A DNA stretch of 60,547 nt from CAWGCA01 sp963820955 (GTDB lineage: Bacteria; Pseudomonadota; Gammaproteobacteria; Chromatiales; Chromatiaceae): positions 1 through 60,547 of the forward strand of contig CAWGCA010000021.1 of the NCBI GenBank assembly GCA_963820955.1. Reading direction: 5' to 3'. Below are positions 52,789 through 60,547 of this stretch, piece by piece. Numbering within the stretch: the stretch's first letter is position 1; each line of letters begins with the position of its first letter. The position numbers and the translations under genes were made by a program. The notes under the pieces were generated by a model. It was given only the letters and a program-made list of their open reading frames with translations, did not search any database and was not told where the DNA came from.

Positions 52789-53382
52789 ATGAGCGCAGAT
52801 GGCGTGGATTTGAAAAAGCGGCGGTTTCTGACCGCTGCAACCAGTGTGGTTGGTGCCGTAGGTGCCGGCTTTGTGGTTTATCCTTTTCTGGCGGCCTGGG
52901 CCCCCAGCGAAAAGGCTAAAGCGGCAGGGGCCCCGGTTGAGGCCGATATCAGCAAGCTGGAACCGGGTCAGCTGGTACGCGTCAAGTGGCGCGGAAAACC
53001 GGTCTGGGTGGTGCGCCGCACGGAGCAGAATCTGAAGGATCTCGCGGCCCTGGAGGCTCAACTCGCCGACCCCAATTCGGAGATGCCACAGCAACCTCCG
53101 TACGCTCAGAACCAGTACCGCTCCATTAAACCGGAGTATCTGGTCGCCATTGGCATCTGCACCCACCTGGGTTGTTCCCCGACTTACCGGCCGGAGGTTG
53201 CCCCGGCCGATCTGGGCCCGGACTGGGTGGGCGGTTTCTTCTGTCCCTGCCACGGTTCCCGGTTTGATCTGGCCGCTCGCGTCTACAGTGGGGTGCCTGC
53301 GCCTACGAACCTGGTAATTCCCCCGTATCAATTTCTTTCGGACACCAAGATAGTGGTGGGTGACGATGGAGGGGCTGCCTGA
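52789..53382 (+). CDS. petA: Rieske iron-sulfur subunit of cytochrome bc1
   Basis: The Rieske [2Fe-2S] protein of ubiquinol-cytochrome c reductase. The 197-residue protein has a twin-arginine-like start (KKRRFLTAA) and one membrane helix, then the cluster ligands Cys124/His126 (CTHLGC) and Cys152/His155 (CPCHGS), with the disulfide Cys129 and Cys154. The stop overlaps petB (TGATG), consistent with a petABC operon. Confidence 0.97.
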   Translation: MSADGVDLKKRRFLTAATSVVGAVGAGFVVYPFLAAWAPSEKAKAAGAPVEADISKLEPGQLVRVKWRGKPVWVVRRTEQNLKDLAALEAQLADPNSEMPQQPPYAQNQYRSIKPEYLVAIGICTHLGCSPTYRPEVAPADLGPDWVGGFFCPCHGSRFDLAARVYSGVPAPTNLVIPPYQFLSDTKIVVGDDGGAA

Positions 53383-54623
53383 TGAGCACGATGAAAAACA
53401 TGGTTGATTGGATTGACGAGCGCTTCCCGTTGACCAAGGTGTGGAACGAGCATCTGGCTCAGTATTACGCCCCTAAAAATTTCAATTTCTGGTACTTCAT
53501 GGGCTCACTGGCCATGCTGGTTCTGGTCAATCAGATCCTGACCGGTATCTGGCTGGCGATGAGCTACAAGCCGGACGCTGATCTGGCTTTCGGTTCGGTC
53601 GAATACATCATGCGCGATGTGGACTGGGGCTGGCTGATTCGCTACTTGCACTCCACTGGCGCTTCGGCCTTCTTTATCGTCATTTATCTGCACATGTTCC
53701 GTGGCCTGATCTATGGCTCCTACCGTAAGCCTCGGGAGTTGTTGTGGATTATTGGCGTGATCATCTACCTTGCCATGATGGCAACCGCGTTTTTCGGTTA
53801 TCTGCTGCCCTGGGGGCAAATGTCATACTGGGGAGCCCAGGTGATCGTAAATCTGTTCTCTGCCGTGCCGGTAGTGGGTGAGGAACTGGGTGTCTGGATT
53901 CGCGGCGACTATGTCATCTCGGATGCCACCCTGAACCGATTTTTCGCCTTGCATTTTCTATTGCCGTTTCTGTTGGCGGCCTTGGTGTTTGTGCATATCG
54001 TGGCCCTGCACAAGGTCGGCTCCAATAATCCCGACGGGATCGAGATCAAGAAGGGACTCAAGGGGAACAAGTGGAGTGATAGCGCGCCGGCGGACGGCAT
54101 ACCCTTTCATCCCTACTATTCTGTAAAGGACATAGCGGGTGTCGCCGGCTTCCTGTTTCTGTTCGCCGCTGCTGTCTTTTTTGCCCCGGAGATGGGCGGT
54201 TATTTTATCGAGCATCCCAACTTCGAACCGGCCAATCCGTTGAAGACGCCAGAGCATATTGCACCGGTTTGGTACTTCACCCCCTTCTATGCCATCCTGC
54301 GTGCCGTGCCCTCGATAGCCGGTTCTGCCTTTCCGGGAGTGGTGGCGATGGGTGCCTCCATCGTGATTATGTTCTTCCTGCCCTGGCTGGATCGCAGCCC
54401 GGTGAAGTCGATCCGGTACAAAGGGCCGATTTTCAAAATCGCGATTGCGATCTTCGTCGTGGCCTTTATCATGCTCGGCTACCTGGGTACCCAGCCCACT
54501 ACCGATCTGTATAAGCTGCTGGCCCAGATAGGCACGGTAGCCTACTTCCTGTTCTTCCTGCTCATGCCGATCTACAGCAAGCTGGACAAGACTAAGCCTG
54601 TTCCTGAGAGGGTGACCAAATGA
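53382..54623 (+). CDS. petB: Cytochrome b subunit of bc1 complex
   Basis: The 413-residue fused cytochrome b carries the two b hemes and the quinol sites of complex III. Hydrophobic helices alternate as expected; visible are the WGWLIRYLHSTGASAFF heme helix, LPWGQMSYWGAQVIVNLF and the Qo loop, which reads PVWY rather than PEWY, a usual variant in gammaproteobacteria. It overlaps petA and petC by one and four bases. Confidence 0.98.
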   Translation: MSTMKNMVDWIDERFPLTKVWNEHLAQYYAPKNFNFWYFMGSLAMLVLVNQILTGIWLAMSYKPDADLAFGSVEYIMRDVDWGWLIRYLHSTGASAFFIVIYLHMFRGLIYGSYRKPRELLWIIGVIIYLAMMATAFFGYLLPWGQMSYWGAQVIVNLFSAVPVVGEELGVWIRGDYVISDATLNRFFALHFLLPFLLAALVFVHIVALHKVGSNNPDGIEIKKGLKGNKWSDSAPADGIPFHPYYSVKDIAGVAGFLFLFAAAVFFAPEMGGYFIEHPNFEPANPLKTPEHIAPVWYFTPFYAILRAVPSIAGSAFPGVVAMGASIVIMFFLPWLDRSPVKSIRYKGPIFKIAIAIFVVAFIMLGYLGTQPTTDLYKLLAQIGTVAYFLFFLLMPIYSKLDKTKPVPERVTK

Positions 54624-55345
54624 AAAAGCTGATTGTTGCATTTCTGCTTGCCGCTGCACCCGTTCTTGGACTGGCAGCGGGTGGTGGTGCCCACCTGGAT
54701 AAGGCCAATATCGATCTGGGAGACAAGGCCTCGCTGCAGCGCGGCGCTAAATTGTTCGTCAACTACTGTCTGAGCTGTCATTCGGCCAAATACCAGCGCT
54801 ACAACCGCATGGCAAAGGATCTGGGCATGACCGAGGAAGAGGTCAAAGAGAATCTGATGTTTACCACCGATAAGATCGGGGACACCATGCAGATAGCCAT
54901 GGCCGAAGAAGATGCAGCGGCATGGTTTGGCACCGCGCCGCCGGATCTGAGCGTCATCACGCGCGCCCGTGGGGTGGATTGGATCTACACCTATCTGCGC
55001 AGCTTCTACCTTGATGAGTCGCGTCCTTTCGGGGTCAATAATGTCGTTTTTCCCGATGTGGGTATGCCCAACGTGTTGTGGCAGTTGCAGGGCTCACAGC
55101 GGGCGGTGTTCCAGGATCACGACGGGCAGAAGGTGTTCGAAAAGTTCGAACTGGTCGATCCAGGCACCATGAGCCCGGAGCAGTTCGATGGCGCAGTGCG
55201 TGATCTGACGGCCTTCCTATCCTACGTCGGGGAACCGATTCAGATGGAGCGCAAGCGCCTGGGCGTCTGGGTGCTGCTGTTCATTGCGGTCTTCTTTGTT
55301 TTTGCCTATATGTTGAAAAAAGAGTATTGGAAAGACGTCCATTAA
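54620..55345 (+). CDS. petC: Cytochrome c1 subunit of bc1 complex
   Basis: The 241-residue cytochrome c1 has a signal peptide, heme motif CLSCH at residues 50-54, GVNNVVFPDVGMPNVLW with a candidate axial-Met region, and a C-terminal anchor helix (LGVWVLLFIAVFFVFAYML). It passes electrons from the Rieske protein to soluble cytochrome c. The ATG overlaps the petB stop (ATGA). A strong terminator follows. Confidence 0.97.
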   Translation: MKKLIVAFLLAAAPVLGLAAGGGAHLDKANIDLGDKASLQRGAKLFVNYCLSCHSAKYQRYNRMAKDLGMTEEEVKENLMFTTDKIGDTMQIAMAEEDAAAWFGTAPPDLSVITRARGVDWIYTYLRSFYLDESRPFGVNNVVFPDVGMPNVLWQLQGSQRAVFQDHDGQKVFEKFELVDPGTMSPEQFDGAVRDLTAFLSYVGEPIQMERKRLGVWVLLFIAVFFVFAYMLKKEYWKDVH

Positions 55346-55364
55346 ATCGCACACAAGCACACAG

Positions 55365-55407
55365 GGGCGCACGGTTAATGTATACTGTGCGCCCTTTTCT
55401 TTTTTTT
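55365..55407 (+). terminator. Intrinsic terminator after petABC
   Basis: An 8-bp perfect GC-rich stem (GGGCGCAC/GTGCGCCC) with a 14-base loop is followed by TTTTCTTTTTTTT, 20 bases after the petC stop. It separates petABC from sspAB. The loop contains TATACT, which might be a -10 box for sspA, but no -35 was found. Confidence 0.93.
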
Positions 55408-55453
55408 GGCGGTAACGAATAGCTGCCGCGATTTTTATTCTCGGAGTGATTGT

Positions 55454-56077
55454 ATGGCGGTTGTTACTAACAGAAAATCTGTGATGACCATGTACTCGGA
55501 CGCCCGCAGTCCATACAGTCATCGAGTGCGCCTGGTGCTGGCGGAAAAAAACATCACGGTGGACATCGTCGACACGGATCCAGTGAATATTTCGGACGAC
55601 ATCATGGATCTGAATCCCTATGGGACTCTGCCTACCCTGGTGGACCGCGACCTGACGCTGTTTGAGTCCCGAATCATCATGGAATACCTGGATGAGCGCT
55701 TCCCTCATCCGCCGCTGCTGCCGGTAGATCCGGTTTCCCGTGCCAGCTCCCGCTTGTTTATGTACCGGGTAGATCGGGACTGGTATCGGCTGCTGGATCA
55801 AATCCAGGCAGGTGGTAAGCCGGCAACCAAGGCACGCAAGGAGTTGCGGGAGAGCCTGACTGTTACCGCCCCGATATTTGGTGCCAAACCTTTTTTCATG
55901 AGTGATGATTTCACCCTGGTAGATTGTTCGATCGCGCCGCTGCTCTGGAGATTATCCGTACTTGGTATAGAACTGCCTACTCAGACCAAGGCAGTGGAGG
56001 ATTACGCCCAGCGAATTTTCAGCCGGGATTCCTTCCAGCAGAGCCTGACTGAGATGGAGCGGGAGATGCGCGAGTAG
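55454..56077 (+). CDS. sspA: Stringent starvation protein A
   Basis: A 207-residue glutathione-S-transferase-fold protein that binds RNA polymerase and affects stationary-phase and acid-stress genes. Marks are the MYSDARSPYSHRVRLVLAEK start and LPTLVDRDLTLFESRIIMEYLDERFPHPPLLP. The start with GGAG seven bases upstream is used. It pairs with sspB, 11 bases downstream, and follows petABC, the same order as in Pseudomonas. Confidence 0.96.
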   Translation: MAVVTNRKSVMTMYSDARSPYSHRVRLVLAEKNITVDIVDTDPVNISDDIMDLNPYGTLPTLVDRDLTLFESRIIMEYLDERFPHPPLLPVDPVSRASSRLFMYRVDRDWYRLLDQIQAGGKPATKARKELRESLTVTAPIFGAKPFFMSDDFTLVDCSIAPLLWRLSVLGIELPTQTKAVEDYAQRIFSRDSFQQSLTEMEREMRE

Positions 56078-56088
56078 TTTCCGGCGGG

Positions 56089-56478
56089 ATGGGAATCAGC
56101 TCAAATCGGCCCTATCTTATCCGTGCCCTGTACGAGTGGCTGGTGGACAATGGTCTCACCCCTCACCTGCTGGTGGAGGCGGAGCAAGATGATGTCGTCA
56201 TCCCCAGGCAATATATCGAGGACGGGCGCATCGTCCTGAACATCAGTCCATCAGCCGTACAACGCTTGGCTCTGGGTAATCAGATGATCAGCTTCAACGC
56301 GCGCTTCGGTGGCAAACCGATGGACGTGCTGATACCTCCAACGGCTGTACTCGGTATTTACGCTAGAGAAAACGGAAGAGGCATGTTGTTCCCGGACGAC
56401 GATGCATCAGGACCGGAAGACTCTCCGCCGGATGGTGCGGCCGGTCCGCCGCGACCCGCTCTGAAGGTCGTCAAATAG
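56089..56478 (+). CDS. sspB: ClpXP adaptor SspB
   Basis: SspB delivers ssrA-tagged, stalled proteins to the ClpXP protease. The 129-residue protein has the peptide-binding domain (residues 5-105, with PYLIRALYEWLVDNGLTPHLLV and NQMISFNARFGG) and then a disordered, acidic Pro/Gly-rich linker. It ends RPALKVVK, the short ClpX-binding tail that is nearly the same as in E. coli, so delivery to ClpX is expected. It forms an operon with sspA. Confidence 0.96.
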   Translation: MGISSNRPYLIRALYEWLVDNGLTPHLLVEAEQDDVVIPRQYIEDGRIVLNISPSAVQRLALGNQMISFNARFGGKPMDVLIPPTAVLGIYARENGRGMLFPDDDASGPEDSPPDGAAGPPRPALKVVK

Positions 56479-56510
56479 CAGCCATATTGCTATCCGCTGG
56501 GACGCCCGAC

Positions 56511-56852
56511 TCATTCCGGTGGTTTAGGCGGAAAGGACCCTGGCTTTTCTGCTTCATTGGGTAGTCCAAAGCTTAACTCTTCCAGTTGAATTCCTACCAG
56601 CGTGATGTGACCCGCATGCCGGCCGACCCCTTCCTCGCTGTAGTCGAAACGGAACAGCCGGCGCACACGGATGCCCTCGGTGGTCCAGCGCAGTCCGAAC
56701 CGACGCAGCGCCACAGTCTGGTCCAGAAACTGCAGGCCGCGCTGTCGGCAACCAGCCTCACAAATACCAGTCGCGATTTCACGGGCTCGGGCACCATCCA
56801 GCCAGAGCCAGAAAATGAGTGCGATGAGCAGGACGCCTGTGAGTGTGGACAT
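56511..56852 (-). CDS. DUF3301-domain membrane protein
   Basis: A 113-residue protein with one N-terminal membrane helix (LTGVLLIALIFWLWLDGAR) and a conserved tail (CRQRGLQFLDQTVALRRFGL, YSEEG). DUF3301 proteins are uncharacterised; the second half is probably cytoplasmic. The internal ATG is used, since 21 upstream residues are charged and not part of the family. It converges with sspB. Confidence 0.87.
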   Translation of the reverse strand: MSTLTGVLLIALIFWLWLDGARAREIATGICEAGCRQRGLQFLDQTVALRRFGLRWTTEGIRVRRLFRFDYSEEGVGRHAGHITLVGIQLEELSFGLPNEAEKPGSFPPKPPE

Positions 56853-56962
56853 GAATAATCCTGGTCTCTTATTCTGATTATCTTTATGTTTCAGCCGTTG
56901 CTGCCCTTGCCGCAACGGATGCTTTACAGTTATGCAGGACCGGTGGGTATGTTGCGGGAGTG

Positions 56963-56977
56963 AAACCGGTACGGTTT
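56963..56977. promoter_or_regulatory. Operator-like palindrome upstream of macro-domain gene
   Basis: The palindrome AAACCG-GTA-CGGTTT lies 117 bases upstream of the macro-domain gene, in the 242-base gap between it and the divergent DUF3301 gene. It shares GTGAAACCGGT with the palindrome at 1281. A CCGTTGC/GCAACGG hairpin (56895-56918) is also in the gap. No promoter boxes were convincing. Confidence 0.3.
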
Positions 56978-57094
56978 TCCACCACAGGATGCCCCAAGCA
57001 GTTTAAACAGGGTAAACAAAGAGTCGCCACGACGGACCTGTATCCCGAGCGTGAGCGCTGGATAATACTGCCAACCAGAGACAGATAATAACCT

Positions 57095-57610
57095 ATGAGC
57101 TCAATCAGCGTGATTCAGTGTGATATAACCCGGCTACGGGTTGATGTGATTGTCAATGCGGCCAACACCAGTCTGCTTGGGGGTGGCGGGGTAGATGGCG
57201 CCATCCACCGGGCTGCCGGTCCGGAGTTGTTGGCGGCATGTAGTGCCTTGGGTGGCTGCCCGACCGGGACGGCGAAGATCACCCCTGGATTTCGACTGCC
57301 AGCGACCTGGGTTGTCCATACGGTGGGGCCGATCTGGCAGGGAGGTGGGCGTGGCGAACCCCGACTGTTACGCAACTGCTACCAGAGTGCATTTATGCTG
57401 GCATTCGAGAAGGGGGCGAAAAGCATTGCCTTTCCGGCCATCAGCACCGGTGCCTACGGCTATCCGGGGCGGGAGGCGGCAGAGATCGCCCTGTCGGAGA
57501 TGCGCAAGGCGGAGGGGTTCGATCAAATCATTGCCTGCTGCTACAGTCAGGGTGATGCTGAACTTTATATGAGCATTTGTCCGGAGTGTACGAGCGATGT
57601 TACAGAATAA
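57095..57610 (+). CDS. Macro-domain ADP-ribose deacetylase, YmdB-like
   Basis: A 171-residue macro-domain protein. The ADP-ribose site shows VNAANTSLLGGGGVDGAIHRAAG, GTAKIT, and AFPAISTGAYGYP (in this order), as in YmdB, which removes ADP-ribose from proteins or acetyl from O-acetyl-ADP-ribose and is reported to modulate RNase III. It overlaps the next gene by 14 bases, so the two are likely coupled. Substrate is unproven. Confidence 0.95.
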   Translation: MSSISVIQCDITRLRVDVIVNAANTSLLGGGGVDGAIHRAAGPELLAACSALGGCPTGTAKITPGFRLPATWVVHTVGPIWQGGGRGEPRLLRNCYQSAFMLAFEKGAKSIAFPAISTGAYGYPGREAAEIALSEMRKAEGFDQIIACCYSQGDAELYMSICPECTSDVTE

Positions 57611-57824
57611 GCTGCGTTGGCTGGATGAACTCCCCTTGAGCCTGGTGGTGCTGGTGGCGCTGCTGTTGGGACTGGCCCCGTTTCAGCCGGAACCCCATGT
57701 CTGGGAAAAACTGAAAATGCTGCTGAACGGCACTTTGAGCCGCCCCCTGGATATCTTCGACCTGCTGCTCCACGGGGCGCCATTCGTGGTGTTGATCCTG
57801 AAGCTGGTCCGGCGTAAAAGTTGA
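57597..57824 (+). CDS. Two-helix small membrane protein
   Basis: A 75-residue protein with two hydrophobic segments (about 13-30 and 56-70) and a short loop between them (EPHVWEKLKMLLNGTL). Similar short proteins are sometimes labelled 'RND transporter', but it is far too small to be one. It starts inside the macro-domain gene. Function unknown; it may be a membrane partner or merely an operon passenger. Confidence 0.8.
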   Translation: MLQNKLRWLDELPLSLVVLVALLLGLAPFQPEPHVWEKLKMLLNGTLSRPLDIFDLLLHGAPFVVLILKLVRRKS

Positions 57825-57860
57825 AAAATCGCTGACCGATTTAGCTCCGGCGCCGAGGCC

Positions 57861-58652
57861 CTATCTCAGTCGGTCCAGGCGGAGTCGCTGGCGATCATCG
57901 AACAGGCGGCGCGAACCGATCCAGACCGCAACGATGGCGCCCAGGCCAGTGCCCCCGGCAATCAACAGCAGAATCATAATCTGATACTTGGCTGCCTCCA
58001 GCGGTGGGCTGCCGGCCAGAATCTGCCCCGTCATCATTCCCGGCAGGCTGACTACCCCGGCAGCGGCCATGGCGTTGATAATGGGGATCAGTCCAGAGCG
58101 CAGGGCATCGCGCCGAATTACGCCGATGGCGCTGTCCCAGTTCTGGCCCAGGATCAGTCTGGATTCGATTGCCCCTTTCTGCTGCCAGGCGCTGCGGGTC
58201 AGGTTGTCCAGGGCGATGGCCATCCCCGACATGGTGTTTCCCAACAGCATGCCGAGCAGCGGAATCAGGTACTGGGGGGTGTACCAGGGTTCCACCCGCA
58301 CCACCAGCTGCAGAGCCAGCATGGTAATGCTGAAAGAAGAGATGAACATGGACAGGGTGCCGATCCCAATGCCCCACAGCCCCTTGAATCGACGCTGCTG
58401 GCGGGCCATGACCTCGTAGCCTGCGACCCCCAGCATGAACAGGGCCAGGGCACCTATGAACAGTGGGTTGGATTGGGCAAACAGGGATTTCAGCACCAGG
58501 CCAAGCAGGGTCAGCTGTAATACGCTGCGTAGCGCCGCGATCAGCAGGCGCTTCTCCACTCCCAGTTGCAGCTGCCAGGAGAGCCCCGCCAGGGCCAACA
58601 CCAGCAGCGCGGCGGCCGAGAGGTCCAGAGGACTGAGTTGAATCAGGTCCAA
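57861..58652 (-). CDS. fetB: FetB-type (UPF0014) membrane protein
   Basis: A 263-residue membrane protein with about six or seven helices, of the UPF0014/FetB family, with KRLLIAALRSVLQLTLLGLVL near the start and GNTMSGMAIALDNL and LPGMMTGQILAGSPP later. FetAB is reported to export iron in E. coli. The start is a TTG with GGAGG seven bases before it, overlapping the ATPase gene end by 10 bases. A much longer upstream frame lies inside the ATPase gene and is not used. Confidence 0.92.
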   Translation of the reverse strand: MDLIQLSPLDLSAAALLVLALAGLSWQLQLGVEKRLLIAALRSVLQLTLLGLVLKSLFAQSNPLFIGALALFMLGVAGYEVMARQQRRFKGLWGIGIGTLSMFISSFSITMLALQLVVRVEPWYTPQYLIPLLGMLLGNTMSGMAIALDNLTRSAWQQKGAIESRLILGQNWDSAIGVIRRDALRSGLIPIINAMAAAGVVSLPGMMTGQILAGSPPLEAAKYQIMILLLIAGGTGLGAIVAVWIGSRRLFDDRQRLRLDRLR

Positions 58653-59245
58653 GGTTCCGCCTCCAGTCGCCGCTTGGTGATAACAAGTCCTCTGCGGCCG
58701 ACCCTTTTTCGCTGTTCCGGATCGTGGCTGACCCAAAGCACGGCGGCCCCCGTCTGTTGCCGATAGGTATCGATCAGTTGCTCTACCCTTAATGCACTTT
58801 GCTGATCCAGATTGGCGGTGGGTTCGTCCAACAGCAGCGCCTGGGGGCTGCCTGCCAGCAGTCGCGCCAGAGACAGCCGCTGTCGCTCGCCGCTGGACAG
58901 TCGAGCAATCTCCCACTCCAGCACACCGTCGTCGAACCCCAACTGCTGCAGTGTAAGGAGGTCGGGGCGCGGGAAGTGATTGCCGACCCGGTCATCCCAC
59001 CAGTGGCTTTCCGCCGGCAGCAGGCCTACCAGATGGCGCCAGCGGGGGGCGGGGAGTTGCGACTGTTGCTGGCCGTCTATCATTGCTTCGCCTTGGTGGG
59101 GATCCAGATCGGCGATGGCCCTCAGCAGCAGGGATTTTCCACTACCGGATGGGCCGGCCAGGGTTACACACTCCCCCGCTGCCAGTTCCAGGTCGATTGG
59201 GTCCAGGCCTAGGCTTGTAAATTGTTGCAGCAGCAGTCGAGACAA
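58643..59245 (-). CDS. fetA: FetA-type ABC ATP-binding protein
   Basis: The ATPase partner of FetB: a small 200-residue ABC protein with Walker A GPSGSGKS near residue 32, the LSSGERQRLSLARLL signature and LLLDEPTANLD Walker B. TTG at 59245 with an AAGGGA ribosome site is preferred; an earlier ATG overlaps the end of trmB. Together with fetB it probably moves iron or another metal out of the cell; this rests on family knowledge. Confidence 0.9.
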   Translation of the reverse strand: MSRLLLQQFTSLGLDPIDLELAAGECVTLAGPSGSGKSLLLRAIADLDPHQGEAMIDGQQQSQLPAPRWRHLVGLLPAESHWWDDRVGNHFPRPDLLTLQQLGFDDGVLEWEIARLSSGERQRLSLARLLAGSPQALLLDEPTANLDQQSALRVEQLIDTYRQQTGAAVLWVSHDPEQRKRVGRRGLVITKRRLEAEPWT

Positions 59246-59258
59246 TGAGCGATCCCTT

Positions 59259-59948
59259 TCAGCGCCGCCGGAAGACCAGATCGCGGACGCCGTGACCAAG
59301 CCGCTGACCACGCTTCTCGAAGCGGGTCAGGGGTCGGTACGGAGGGCGTGGCGTGAAGCGTTTCCGGCCTGCCGTGTTTTCGAAATCGGAGCATGACGTT
59401 AGTATCTCCATCATCTGTTCTGCATACTCTTCCCAATCTGTGGCCGCGTGAAACTCCCCCCCTTGCCGGATGGCATGGGCCAGTTCCTTCACAAACAGGG
59501 GTTGGAGGATGCGCCGCTTGTGATGGCGCCGCTTGTGCCAGGGGTCGGGGAAGAAGAGGAATACACCTGCCAGGCTGGCCCGGGCTATGCCCTGTTGCAA
59601 TACCTCTACCGCGTCGTGGCGGATCAGCCGCAGATTGGTGAGGCCCCGCTGTTCGACCTTCAACAGCAGGTGTCCTATGCCTGGTCGGTGTACCTCGATG
59701 CCAAGGTAGTTGTTATCCGGACTGGCCGTGGCCATCTCCAACAGAGACTCACCGTTGCCAAAACCTATCTCCAGATAGATCGGATGGTGGTTACCGAACA
59801 GCTGCGGCAGGTCCAGGAGCCGGCCGTGGAACTCTACCCCGAAGCGGGGCCAGACCTGGTCGAAGGCCCGCTGCTGGCCGTTGGTCAGACGGCCTTCCCG
59901 CAGCACATAGCTGCGGATCGGGCGTTGTCGGGATTGCTGTTCCGGCAT
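59259..59948 (-). CDS. trmB: tRNA (guanine-N7)-methyltransferase
   Basis: TrmB methylates G46 of tRNAs. The 229-residue protein has the SAM-binding motif YLEIGFGNGESLLEMA, VFLFFPDPWHKRRHHKRR and a C-terminal FEKRGQRLGHGV. It starts 55 bases after thiG on the minus strand, an order found in other gammaproteobacteria, and is followed by fetA. Confidence 0.97.
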   Translation of the reverse strand: MPEQQSRQRPIRSYVLREGRLTNGQQRAFDQVWPRFGVEFHGRLLDLPQLFGNHHPIYLEIGFGNGESLLEMATASPDNNYLGIEVHRPGIGHLLLKVEQRGLTNLRLIRHDAVEVLQQGIARASLAGVFLFFPDPWHKRRHHKRRILQPLFVKELAHAIRQGGEFHAATDWEEYAEQMMEILTSCSDFENTAGRKRFTPRPPYRPLTRFEKRGQRLGHGVRDLVFRRR

Positions 59949-60003
59949 GGTGGGTTATCCTAAAACGAGCTGTTCACCGCTGGTACCGACAGCGGGTTCG
60001 GGT

Positions 60004-60547
60004 TTAGAAGAACAGCCCATCCAGCGGAGAGGAGGCGGAGGCATAGCGCCGGGCCGGCATACGGCCGGCGAGAAAGGCCTCCCGGCCCGCTTCGATCGCC
60101 TTTTTCATGGCGGAGGCCATCAGGATCGGTTTCTGGGCGGCAGCGATGGCCGTGTTCATCAATACTCCGTCGCAACCCAACTCCATGGCGACCGCCGCGT
60201 CCGAGGCGGTTCCGACCCCGGCGTCCACCAGGATCGGGACCTTGGCGTTTTCCACGATAGTCAGAATGTTCAGGCGGTTGCGTATGCCCAGGCCGGAGCC
60301 GATGGGGGCCGCCAGGGGCATCACCGCAGCGCAGCCGATCTGTTCCAGCTGCCGGGCGATGATCGGGTCGTCATTGGTATAGACCATCACATCGAATCCG
60401 TCTTTGACCAGGGTCTCCGCTGCTTCGAGGGTTGCCATGACATCCGGAAACAGGGTCTTCTCGTCGCCCAGTACCTCAAGCTTTACCAGGTTGTGGCCAC
60501 CCAGCAGTTCCCGCGCCAGCCGACAGGTGCGGATGGCGGTAGCGGCA
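60004..60547 (-). CDS. thiG: Thiazole synthase ThiG (5' part missing)
   Basis: ThiG builds the thiazole phosphate moiety of thiamine from deoxyxylulose phosphate, dehydroglycine and ThiS-thiocarboxylate. About 180 C-terminal residues are visible, reading in from the window edge: NLVKLEVLGDEKTLFPD, DPIIARQLEQIGCAAVMPLAAPIGSG and VDAGVGTASDAAVAMELGCDGVLMNTAIA with the phosphate-binding loop. The catalytic Lys lies near the missing start. The end of the gene matches the family length. Confidence 0.95.
   Translation of the reverse strand, partial: AATAIRTCRLARELLGGHNLVKLEVLGDEKTLFPDVMATLEAAETLVKDGFDVMVYTNDDPIIARQLEQIGCAAVMPLAAPIGSGLGIRNRLNILTIVENAKVPILVDAGVGTASDAAVAMELGCDGVLMNTAIAAAQKPILMASAMKKAIEAGREAFLAGRMPARRYASASSPLDGLFF

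Noticed and set aside
55381..55386. TATACT in the petC terminator loop as sspA -10 box
   Set aside because: No matching -35 sequence at 16-18 bases; it would also lie in the terminator stem-loop.
56895..56918. CCGTTGC/GCAACGG hairpin as a terminator
   Set aside because: No T-run follows on either strand, and the DUF3301 gene starts beside it, so termination makes no sense.
58653..58916. An N-terminal extension of fetB of 88 residues
   Set aside because: It lies inside the fetA gene in another frame and is not hydrophobic like the rest; a TTG with GGAGG is a better start.
1..60547. CRISPR arrays, tRNA or rRNA genes, prophage or complete insertion sequences
   Set aside because: Nothing with spaced direct repeats, cloverleaf-like sequence or transposase/phage motifs was recognised on reading the window.

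Overview
The window is ordinary gammaproteobacterial chromosome, about 60% G+C by eye, packed with about 62 protein genes and no gene-free stretch over 300 bases. The combination of SspA/SspB, SlmA, a MlaFEDCB-murA cluster, RNase G, HolA, LptE and a petABC cytochrome bc1 operon points to a free-living, respiring gammaproteobacterium. Gene order resembles that of Pseudomonas and the purple-sulfur/sulfur-oxidising Chromatiales. The short-form HisG is a further clue, but the exact genus is inference only. No tRNA, rRNA, CRISPR array, prophage or complete insertion sequence was seen.

Layout. Bases 1-1250 (minus) hold a small accessory operon: a secreted spondin-domain protein, a tiny methionine-rich exported protein and a response regulator cut by the window edge. 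msrA lies divergently beside it. Then come azlCD (amino-acid export), a SIMPL-domain protein, a PA0069-type radical SAM protein (plus), an EF-G paralogue and an HrpB-like helicase. From 9764 to 28503 an almost unbroken minus-strand block carries OsmC, pmbA, tldD, a nitrilase-family hydrolase, yhdP, rng, maf, rlmH, a WYL regulator, rsfS, nadD, proA, holA, lptE and leuS: protease/microcin maturation, envelope lipid transport, RNA and ribosome maturation, NAD and proline synthesis. A 156-bp nested inverted-repeat element that looks like a MITE sits between yhdP and the hydrolase gene.

A zinc-ribbon protein, a strong bidirectional terminator, rpmB-rpmG and radC follow. The plus-strand run coaBC-dut-algC-argB-slmA (30640-36275) is tightly packed. 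After a DUF4124 protein and pyrE (minus), ampG and a TauE/SafE-like membrane protein lead to mlaFEDCB-murA-hisG-hisD-hisC, a membrane heme-type c-di-GMP enzyme (DUF3365-PAS-GGDEF-EAL), a DegS/AlgW-like protease (minus), a Nif3-like protein, petABC and sspAB. The right end has a DUF3301 protein, a macro-domain protein coupled to a two-helix membrane protein, and a minus-strand group thiG (partial)-trmB-fetA-fetB.

The most unexplained items are the MITE-like element, the spondin/Met-rich/response-regulator operon, and the WYL regulator embedded in the rsfS-rlmH ribosome operon. Most of the rest is conserved housekeeping DNA, and I did not see convincing evidence for a wholly new multi-gene system.
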